Below the pieces are notes generated by a model. The model was not told where the DNA came from. It did not search any database and worked only from the letters and a program-made list of their open reading frames with translations. Below, in pieces: positions 1-5,527 of a DNA stretch of 10,484 nt (positions are counted from its first letter, which is position 1; every line of letters begins with the position of its first letter). Location of the stretch: positions 1 to 10,484 of the forward strand of contig JABMMH010000330.1 of assembly GCA_013205645.1 (NCBI GenBank), given 5' to 3'. Origin of the DNA: Polaromonas sp. Lineage in GTDB: Bacteria; Pseudomonadota; Gammaproteobacteria; Burkholderiales; Burkholderiaceae_C. Both the position numbers and the translations under genes were made by a program.

Positions 1-226
1 CTTGTAGACCATGCCGCCGAGCGAGATGACGCCGACTTCGGTGGTGCCGCCGCCCACATCGACCACCATCGAGCCGCTGGCCTCGCTGACCGGCAGGCCA
101 GCACCGATGGCTGCGGCGATCGGCGCCGGACTGCCGGTGTCCGAGGCCTCCGGCTCGATGGTGGTCGACATCGGCGGCGGCACCACCGAAGTCGGCGTCA
201 TCTCGCTGGGCGGTATGGTTTACAAA
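1..226. repeat. Large imperfect inverted repeat made of two mreB copies head to head
   Basis: Bases 1-113 are the reverse complement of a diverged copy of bases 114-226, with the symmetry axis at about 113.5. Read on the minus strand, the left arm encodes the same MreB stretch as the right arm (AIGAGLPVSEASGSMVVD, then GGGTTEVGVISLGGMVYK). By my hand alignment 16 of 111 positions differ. All but one affected codon is synonymous; the exception is Ile/Val just after VVD. The left arm is therefore a protein-coding homologue from a related genome, not a copy of this one. The centre (about 104-118) is quasi-palindromic because the codons for Met-Ala-Ala-Ala-Ile read nearly the same on both strands, which gives a natural microhomology for strand switching. 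It is most likely a chimeric read or assembly join at a contig edge. A real inverted duplication is possible but less likely. Confidence 0.85.
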
Positions 227-715
227 GGCAGCGTGCGCGTGGGCGGTGACCGTTTCGACGACGCCATCATCAGCTACATCCGCCGCAACTACGGCATGCT
301 GATTGGCGAGCCGACGGCTGAAGCCATCAAGAAAAATATCGGTTCGGCCTTTCCAGGCTCCGAGGTGCGTGAGATGGAAGTCAAGGGCCGCAACCTGTCC
401 GAAGGCGTGCCGCGCAGCTTCACGATTTCGAGCAATGAAATCCTAGAAGCCTTGACCGACCCGTTAAACAACATTGTCTCAGCCGTCAAAACCGCGCTGG
501 AGCACACGCCGCCAGAGCTGGGTGCCGACATTTCCGACCGCGGCATGATGTTGACCGGCGGCGGCGCTTTGCTGCGCGACTTGGATCGTTTGTTGGCCGA
601 AGAAACCGGCTTGCCGGTGTTCGTGGCCGAAGACCCACTGACCTGCGTGGTGCGCGGTTGCGGCATGGCCCTAGAACGCATGGACCGTCTGGGCTCAATC
701 TTCACGACGGAGTAA
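104..715 (+). CDS. mreB: MreB, actin-like rod-shape protein (C-terminal part, 5' end lost at chimeric junction)
   Basis: MreB is a bacterial actin that polymerises on the inner face of the cytoplasmic membrane and guides the cell-elongation machinery. About 204 codons are native, against roughly 347 in the full protein. They begin at Pro-Met-Ala-Ala-Ala-Ile-Gly and run to a TAA at 713. Recognisable landmarks are the phosphate-2 motif DIGGGTTEVGV, the GGDRFD segment, RRNYGMLIGE, the conserved KGRNLSEGVPRSF and the adenosine-binding LTGGGALLRDLDRLL, ending in PLTCVVRGCGMALE. The open frame extends left to an ATG at 11, but those first ~30 residues are antisense translation of the inverted left arm and are not MreB. 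The missing N-terminal ~145 residues would lie outside the window. It is the first gene of the mreBCD-mrdA cluster. Family identity is certain; the left boundary is set by the chimera. Confidence 0.95.
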   Translation, partial: PMAAAIGAGLPVSEASGSMVVDIGGGTTEVGVISLGGMVYKGSVRVGGDRFDDAIISYIRRNYGMLIGEPTAEAIKKNIGSAFPGSEVREMEVKGRNLSEGVPRSFTISSNEILEALTDPLNNIVSAVKTALEHTPPELGADISDRGMMLTGGGALLRDLDRLLAEETGLPVFVAEDPLTCVVRGCGMALERMDRLGSIFTTE

Positions 716-723
716 TCGCCATC

Positions 724-742
724 TGGCACCTCTCCGGTGCCA
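724..742 (+). promoter_or_regulatory. Perfect RNA hairpin in the mreB-mreC gap
   Basis: TGGCACC (724-730), a 5-nt loop TCTCC and GGTGCCA (736-742) form a perfect 7-bp stem beginning 9 bp after the mreB stop codon. No T-run follows, so this is not a canonical intrinsic terminator. It may instead trim or stabilise the mRNA 3' of mreB, or partly attenuate readthrough. That would fit the usual need for more MreB than MreC/MreD, but this role is inference. The GTG at 737 lies inside the stem, which argues against it being the mreC start. Confidence 0.5.
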
Positions 743-757
743 ACTGCGAACCCATTC

Positions 758-1669
758 ATGTCCTTAGGAACGATTGACCGGACGCCGCCCCCGATATTCA
801 AGCAGGGGCTATCGGCTTTTTCCAAATTGATCCTGTTCAGCGCCTTAGCCCTGTTTCTGATGGTGGCTGACTCACGTTTCAAGGTCACCCTGCCGTTGCG
901 TGCTGTCTTGGCTACAGCCCTTTATCCGGTGCAGTGGCTGGCCTTGCAGCCGGTGCGGGTCGGGCGCGCGGTGGGCGATTATTTCATCACTGCTCGCCAA
1001 GCCCAGAGCCAGGCGGAAACGGCTGGGCTCATGCTGGCAACGCAAGCGCTTCGGTCCAGTCAGGTCGAACAACTGACTTTCGAAAACAGCCGCTTGCGCA
1101 AGCTGCTGGATTTGCGCGAGCAACTCCAAGTGGTGGGTGTTGCTGCGGAGGTTTTGTATGACGCTGCAGACCCTTACACGCGCAAGGTCGTCATCAGCAA
1201 GGGCCTGTCTCAAGGGGTTGTGCTGGGATCGCCGGTGATTGACGAACTTGGCGTGCTTGGGCAGGTCACGCTGGTGAATCCGCTGGTCAGCGAAGTGACC
1301 TTGATCATCGATCGAGATCTGGCCATTCCGGTGCTCAATGTGCGCACCGGTGTGCGCAGTTTGGCGTTTGGCGACGCCAGCGGCAGTGGCGGACTTGAAT
1401 TGCGCTTCATGGGCAGCACCAGCGACGTACAGCAAGGCGACTTGCTGACCACCAGCGGCGTTGATGGCGTCTACCCACCTGGCTTGCCGGTGGCGCGCAT
1501 CGACAGCATTGAGCGGCGTGCTGAGTCGGCCTTTGCGCGCATCCATTGCACGCCGTTGGCGTTGGTGTCGGGCGCTCGGCATGTGATGGTGCTGCAGCCG
1601 CAGTCTGCGCAAATTCCAGCGCGTCCTGCAGACGCCGCCGCACTCCCGAAAAAAGGCGGGCGCTCATGA
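758..1669 (+). CDS. mreC: MreC, rod-shape-determining periplasmic scaffold protein
   Basis: MreC is a bitopic inner-membrane protein that links MreB and MreD to the periplasmic peptidoglycan synthases, notably PBP2. The ATG at 758 gives 303 residues starting MSLGTIDRTPPPIFKQG, as I recall for Burkholderiales MreC. An in-frame GTG at 737 is possible but sits inside a hairpin. No clear Shine-Dalgarno is seen for either start. Residues ~24-37 (KLILFSALALFLMVA) form the single membrane anchor. Residues ~75-120 are heptad-like and match the coiled-coil dimerisation region (ENSRLRKLLDLREQL). The rest is the two-lobed beta domain, with GSPVIDELGVLGQV and LLTTSGVDGVYPPGLPVA typical of the family. The last ~25 residues are a loose Ala/Pro/Lys tail. 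The stop codon overlaps the mreD start, implying translational coupling. Confidence 0.96.
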   Translation: MSLGTIDRTPPPIFKQGLSAFSKLILFSALALFLMVADSRFKVTLPLRAVLATALYPVQWLALQPVRVGRAVGDYFITARQAQSQAETAGLMLATQALRSSQVEQLTFENSRLRKLLDLREQLQVVGVAAEVLYDAADPYTRKVVISKGLSQGVVLGSPVIDELGVLGQVTLVNPLVSEVTLIIDRDLAIPVLNVRTGVRSLAFGDASGSGGLELRFMGSTSDVQQGDLLTTSGVDGVYPPGLPVARIDSIERRAESAFARIHCTPLALVSGARHVMVLQPQSAQIPARPADAAALPKKGGRS

Positions 1670-2184
1670 TCATGCGCAAGGGCCAGCAGCTGTTGCTGCC
1701 AGCCAGTCCAGTCTTTATTTGGTGCAGCTTGCTGGTGGCGTTGCTGCTGGACATGTTGCCGCTAGGCCGTGTGCCGTGGATGCCCGATATGCTGGCCTTG
1801 GTGCTGGTGTTTTGGAATGTTCATCAGCCTTTGCGGATTGGCATCGGCTTGGCGTTCATGTTTGGCTTGGGCGTTGATGTGCACCAGTCGGCCCTGCTGG
1901 GTCAGCATGCCTTGTCTTACACTGCGCTGAGCTTTTTTGCGAGCATGATTCACCGTCGGCTGCTGTGGTTCACGGTGCCGTCTCAAGCGGTTCAGGTGCT
2001 ACCGCTTTTTTTGGCGGCACATCTGGTTGAATTGCTTGTGAGGCTCATCAACGGCGATGTATTTCCCGGTTGGACGTTGTTGTTGGCTCCCTTGTTTGAG
2101 GCTTTGCTTTGGCCGGTGGTCAGCGTGCTGTTGCTGGTGCCACAACGCCGCGCGCCGGACTCTGATGCGAATCGACCGCTCTAG
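1666..2184 (+). CDS. mreD: MreD, rod-shape-determining integral membrane protein
   Basis: MreD is the polytopic membrane partner of MreC in the elongasome. The frame encodes 172 residues from the ATG at 1666, which overlaps the mreC TGA as ATGA. A purine-rich stretch (AAAAGGCGGG) just upstream can serve as ribosome binding site. A second ATG two codons later (1672) is an alternative start. The protein is strongly hydrophobic, with about five membrane segments: VFIWCSLLVALLLDMLPLG, MLALVLVFWN, a central IGIGLAFMFGLGVDV segment, VLPLFLAAHLVELLV and LLLAPLFEALLWPVVSVLLLV. The conserved central GLGVDVHQSALLGQHALSY resembles the family's G-x-x-x-D signature. The C-terminus is short and charged. 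Length is normal. The open frame extends upstream into mreC, but that part is shadow. Confidence 0.93.
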   Translation: MIMRKGQQLLLPASPVFIWCSLLVALLLDMLPLGRVPWMPDMLALVLVFWNVHQPLRIGIGLAFMFGLGVDVHQSALLGQHALSYTALSFFASMIHRRLLWFTVPSQAVQVLPLFLAAHLVELLVRLINGDVFPGWTLLLAPLFEALLWPVVSVLLLVPQRRAPDSDANRPL

Positions 2185-2331
2185 CGTGGCCCCCATGCTT
2201 GTCGCTTCGCGTACTGCGCTGCCCCCCGAGGGGGCTGGCCTTGCTTGGGGCGGCCCTGCGCTGTGGCCGCTGGCCCCCGTGCTGGTTTGCTGTGCTGTGG
2301 CACTTTTTCTGCTGTCTGAAGTCACAAGGCC
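2185..2331. repeat. Candidate dispersed GC-rich hairpin repeat in the mreD-mrdA gap
   Basis: This 147-bp gap breaks an otherwise tight operon. It holds GCCCCC-CGA-GGGGGC (2221-2235), a perfect 6-bp stem with a 3-nt loop. Next comes CTTGGGGCGGCCC, and then a second stem pairing GCGGCC (2250-2255) with GGCCGC (2265-2270), extendable through flanking GGGG/CCCC with a bulge. The preceding GTCGCTTCGCGTACTGCGCT and the 'CCCCCCGAGGGGGC ... CTTGGGGCGGCC' layout resemble REP-like intergenic elements I recall scattered through Comamonadaceae genomes. Only one copy is in this window, so its dispersed nature is unproven here. A stem without a T-run could modulate mRNA stability between mreD and mrdA. Confidence 0.55.
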
Positions 2332-4464
2332 ATGACTGAGATCAGAAACGTTGAAGGTGACCTGCATCGGTTTCGCGACCGGGTGATGGTGGCGAGCATT
2401 GTCATCTTGTGCGCCTTTTTATTGTTGAGTCTGCGGCTGGTGTATTTGCAAGTCGTGCGCTACGACGATTTGAGTGCACAAGCTGAAAGCAACCGCACCG
2501 CGATTGTGCCGATTGTGCCGAACCGGGGACTGATCCTGGACCGCCATGGCGTGGTGCTGGCAACGAATTATTCCGCTTACACGCTTGAAATCACACCGTC
2601 CCGAGTGGTCGACATGGAGGCCACCATCGACGCCTTGGCCGCGGTGGTGGACATTCAGTTACGCGACAGACGGCGCTTCAAGAAGCTGCGTGATGACTCC
2701 TGGAGCTTTGACTCATTGGCGATTCGCACGCGGTTGACTGATGAAGAAGTCGCGCGTTTTGCGGCGCAGCGTTTCCGTTTTCCAGGCGTCGACATCAAGG
2801 CCCGCCTGTTTCGCAGCTATCCCTATGGGGAGCTGGGGAGTCACGTGGTGGGCTACATCGGACGCATCAATCAGCGTGAAAAAGAGCGCATAGAAGACCG
2901 TGGCGACGAAGGCAATTACCGCGGCACGGACTACATCGGCAAGCTCGGTGTCGAGCAAAGCTATGAGCAGCAGCTGCACGGCGTCACGGGCGTCGAACAA
3001 GTTGAAACCTCGGCGGGCGGGCGGGCGGTTCGCAGGCTGGCCAGCAGCCCAGCGACGCCGGGCAACACGGTCATGCTGACGATTGACATCAAGCTGCAAA
3101 AACTCATTGAAGACATGTTTGGCCAACGCCGTGGTGCCATGGTCGCGCTGGACCCGCGTTCAGGCGAGATCCTTGCTTTTGTCAGCAAACCGACGTTTGA
3201 CCCGAATCTGTTTGTAGACGGTATTGATACCGAAAGCTGGCAAGCACTGACCCAGTCGCTGGACAAGCCCTTGTTGAACCGTGCGCTGCGGGGCACTTAC
3301 CCGCCGGGCTCGACCTACAAGCCCTTCATGGCCATGGCAGCACTAGAGTCCGGCAAGCGTTCGTCGGCGGCGATCATCAACGACACCGGTTCTTGGACCT
3401 TTGGCGGCCACCAGTTCCGCAGCCATGGCGCACCGCTGGGGCCGGTGGACATGCACCAGAGCATCGTCAAGTCAAGCAATGTGTATTACTACTCGCTGGC
3501 CAATGAGCTGGGGGTGGAGGCGATTCACGATTTCATGGAGCCGCTGGGTTTTGGCCAGGTCACAGGCATCGACATCAATGGCGAAGTGCGCGGCGTGTTG
3601 CCCAACCAAGACTGGAAGCGCCGGACCTACAAGCGGCCCGAGCAGCAACGATGGTATGGCGGCGAAACCATTTCGCTGGGCATTGGCCAAGGCTACAACG
3701 CCTTCACCATGCTGCAGTTGGCACAGGCCACGGGCACGCTGGCCAATAGCGGCATCAAGCACAAGCCGCGGCTGATTCTTGGCACCCAAGACAGCGTGAC
3801 GCGGGCGCTGGCCCCGGCGCCCGTTGAGCCGCCGGTTGATCTCGGCTTCAAACCGGAGAACGTCGAGGTGATACGGCGTGCGCTGGTGGGCGTGACGCAA
3901 GAAGGCACCTCGGCCCGCGTGTTCGCTGGGGCAGGCTATGTGAGTGCTGGAAAGACCGGCACAGCGCAGGCCGTGTCCGTCGGCCAAAAAGACAAATACG
4001 ATGCGCGCAAGCTCGAGGAACACCAGCGTGATCACGCGCTGTACATCGCCTTTGCGCCGGCTGACAAGCCAGAAATTGCCTTGGCCGTGGTGGTCGAGAA
4101 CGCCGGCTTCGGCGCGGCGCATGCCGCACCCATCGCACGCCGGGTGTTTGACTATGTGCTGCTAGGGCGCTACCCGAACGAGGAAGACTTGGAGGCTGTG
4201 CAAAAAGGTTTGGCCGGCAGTCCCATCGGCAAGCCGCGGGATGCAGCCAGCGTGACGGTGCTGGGTGTGTCAGCCCCATCGCTGGCGGCAGGGAAAGGCC
4301 AGGCGGGTCTTTTCAAAGCCTCGGGTGTACCGCAAGCGCAGGCGACGACGGTTGGCGCCATACCGGCAGCGCCATCGAACGGCCCGGTTCTGTCGGCGGC
4401 GGCGCTGAAGTTGTTTGCCGCCACCACCGCGGCTTCAGCGGCGGCAGCCAGTTCCCCGCGCTGA
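2332..4464 (+). CDS. mrdA: Penicillin-binding protein 2 (MrdA), elongasome peptidoglycan D,D-transpeptidase
   Basis: PBP2 crosslinks side-wall peptidoglycan together with RodA and MreBCD; it is anchored in the inner membrane and acts in the periplasm. The protein has 710 residues. A short cytoplasmic N-terminus leads to a membrane anchor at ~18-37 (VMVASIVILCAFLLLSLRLV). The PBP dimerisation/pedestal domain spans ~60-240 (NRGLILDRHGVVLATN, then SYPYGELGSHVVGYIGRI and GKLGVEQSYEQQLHG). The transpeptidase domain follows, with S327-T-Y-K330 (nucleophile Ser327), S381-S-N383 and K541-T-G543. The domain ends near residue 620 (FDYVLLGRYPN). About 80 further residues are Ala/Pro/Ser-rich, making the protein longer than the ~633 residues of E. 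coli PBP2. The ATG at 2332 has only a weak, close AAGG upstream. The next gene is convergent, so rodA does not follow directly. Confidence 0.97.
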   Translation: MTEIRNVEGDLHRFRDRVMVASIVILCAFLLLSLRLVYLQVVRYDDLSAQAESNRTAIVPIVPNRGLILDRHGVVLATNYSAYTLEITPSRVVDMEATIDALAAVVDIQLRDRRRFKKLRDDSWSFDSLAIRTRLTDEEVARFAAQRFRFPGVDIKARLFRSYPYGELGSHVVGYIGRINQREKERIEDRGDEGNYRGTDYIGKLGVEQSYEQQLHGVTGVEQVETSAGGRAVRRLASSPATPGNTVMLTIDIKLQKLIEDMFGQRRGAMVALDPRSGEILAFVSKPTFDPNLFVDGIDTESWQALTQSLDKPLLNRALRGTYPPGSTYKPFMAMAALESGKRSSAAIINDTGSWTFGGHQFRSHGAPLGPVDMHQSIVKSSNVYYYSLANELGVEAIHDFMEPLGFGQVTGIDINGEVRGVLPNQDWKRRTYKRPEQQRWYGGETISLGIGQGYNAFTMLQLAQATGTLANSGIKHKPRLILGTQDSVTRALAPAPVEPPVDLGFKPENVEVIRRALVGVTQEGTSARVFAGAGYVSAGKTGTAQAVSVGQKDKYDARKLEEHQRDHALYIAFAPADKPEIALAVVVENAGFGAAHAAPIARRVFDYVLLGRYPNEEDLEAVQKGLAGSPIGKPRDAASVTVLGVSAPSLAAGKGQAGLFKASGVPQAQATTVGAIPAAPSNGPVLSAAALKLFAATTAASAAAASSPR

Positions 4465-4494
4465 CAGATCAGGTCGGTTGCCGCCTTGCCTCGC

Positions 4495-5253
4495 CTAGCG
4501 GATGAAGGCGTCGTAACCCGTTTTCATGATCAGCGCGCTGACCACAAAGATGAAGACCACGCGCACAAAAGCCGCCCCGTGCTTGAGCGCCATGTGCGTG
4601 CCGAGCAAGCTGCCCAGCACATTGGCGATCGCCATGGTCAGCGCAAAGTGCCACCAGACGTGGCCTTTGTAGGCGAACAGCAGCAAGGCCGCCAAGTTGG
4701 TGGCGGTGTTCAGCAGCTTGGCCGAGGCCGACGCATTTAAAAAGTCATAGCCTAGCCAGCGGACGAACAAAAAGACAAAAAAGCTGCCGGTTCCGGGACC
4801 AAAAAACCCATCGTAAAAACCCAACACCAAGCCAATGCAGCAAGCGGCCCAGGTTTCGGCCCGGCCGCTGAAACGCGGCGCGTGATGCTGGCCCAATTCC
4901 TTTTTGGCCAAGGTGTAGAGCAGCACGCCCAGCAGCACCACGGGCAAGATTTTGCGTAAAAATTGGGGTGATATTTCGGTGACCAGCCAAGCCCCGGCGA
5001 AAGACCCGGCAAAGCCGACCAGTGCCGCGGGCAGCAAGGCCGCCCAGCGCATGTCGACGCGGCGGGCGTATTGCACCGTCGCCACGGCGGTGCCGCAAAT
5101 AGAGGCGCCCTTGTTAATACCAAACAAGGTGGCGGGATGGGTGGTCGGGAACGCTGCAAACAAAGCCGGCACCAGAATCAGGCCGCCACCGCCGACGATC
5201 GAGTCGACAAACCCGGCCAGCAAAGAGGCGCAGGTGACAAAGATGAGTTCCAT
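4495..5253 (-). CDS. TSUP (TauE/SafE, former DUF81) family membrane transporter, YfcA-like
   Basis: The TSUP family comprises inner-membrane permeases proposed to export sulfite, sulfoacetate or other organosulfur anions; the substrate here is unknown. The 252-residue protein has about eight hydrophobic segments arranged as two repeats. The first repeat carries the glycine signature AGFVDSIVGGGGLILVPAL (~13-31). The second carries the matching LGFYDGFFGPGTGSFFVF (~144-161). FGINKGASICGTA (~44-56) and SAKLLNTATNLAALL also fit YfcA-like members. The ATG at 5253 is followed directly by the first membrane segment, and no strong Shine-Dalgarno is visible. The stop lies 30 bp from the mrdA stop in convergent orientation, with no T-rich hairpin in that gap. 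It appears monocistronic, lying past the terminator of the upstream GMC gene. Family certain, function not. Confidence 0.93.
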   Translation of the reverse strand: MELIFVTCASLLAGFVDSIVGGGGLILVPALFAAFPTTHPATLFGINKGASICGTAVATVQYARRVDMRWAALLPAALVGFAGSFAGAWLVTEISPQFLRKILPVVLLGVLLYTLAKKELGQHHAPRFSGRAETWAACCIGLVLGFYDGFFGPGTGSFFVFLFVRWLGYDFLNASASAKLLNTATNLAALLLFAYKGHVWWHFALTMAIANVLGSLLGTHMALKHGAAFVRVVFIFVVSALIMKTGYDAFIR

Positions 5254-5527
5254 GGGCGCATTGTCTCATCGGCTAAACGGTCAAAAAAGCAGTCAAAGAT
5301 GGCGAGCTGGCATGAAAAAGCGCCGGGGTCACCGACGCTTTTTCCGATTCAGTCCGGTAAGACTTTCTCGTTTGATTTTTTTATTGGACTTGTCTTTGTC
5401 TCCTCGCCTCCCCGCGTTGCGAGCAGCTAGGCTCGTCGGCAAGTAAGCCACTATATGTCCCTGCACCGTCTCAGGGCATCAGGGCTTTCCCGGGTTTGGT
5501 GATTTTTTGTCACATAAGCACCACACC
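5254..5527. other. Intergenic region between the TSUP and GMC genes
   Basis: This 274-bp stretch has no convincing gene; the frames crossing it on the plus strand are continuations of antisense shadows. It contains the terminator hairpin at 5314-5344. The part between that hairpin and the GMC stop (5345-5527) is more T-rich on the plus strand and would form a long 3' untranslated region of the GMC mRNA. The part from 5313 to the TSUP start must hold that gene's promoter. A TTGACT-like -35 box (complement of 5291-5296) is present, but I see no good -10. Confidence 0.5.
5314..5344 (-). terminator. Intrinsic terminator hairpin, potentially bidirectional
   Basis: GAAAAAGCG (5314-5322) pairs with CGCTTTTTC (5336-5344). 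An inner CGG/CCG stem is separated from it by a single 1x1 mismatch and closes a 5-nt loop (GGTCA). The stem is flanked by A-run and T-run on both sides, the classic layout of a two-way rho-independent terminator. On the minus strand it lies 184 bp after the GMC oxidoreductase stop and before the TSUP gene, so it probably ends the GMC transcript. No plus-strand gene upstream clearly needs it. Confidence 0.75.

Noticed and set aside
11..103. Apparent N-terminal extension of MreB starting at an ATG at 11
   Set aside because: It is the antisense translation of the inverted mreB arm; read on the minus strand the same bases give authentic MreB sequence.
737..757. GTG start of mreC giving seven extra residues
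   Set aside because: It lies inside the hairpin stem at 724-742, has no ribosome binding site, and the ATG at 758 yields the N-terminus expected for the family.
2057..2335. 92-residue open frame spanning the end of mreD and the following gap
   Set aside because: Most of it is an out-of-frame reading of mreD and the remainder translates the GC hairpin region; no family resemblance and no ribosome binding site.
3472..4122. Long minus-strand frame inside mrdA
   Set aside because: It is a shadow of the PBP2 transpeptidase domain, which carries all three catalytic motifs on the plus strand.
5268..5296. Possible sigma-70 promoter for the TSUP gene (TTGACT on the minus strand)
   Set aside because: The hexamer at the right distance, GCCGAT, matches the -10 consensus poorly, so I did not call a promoter.
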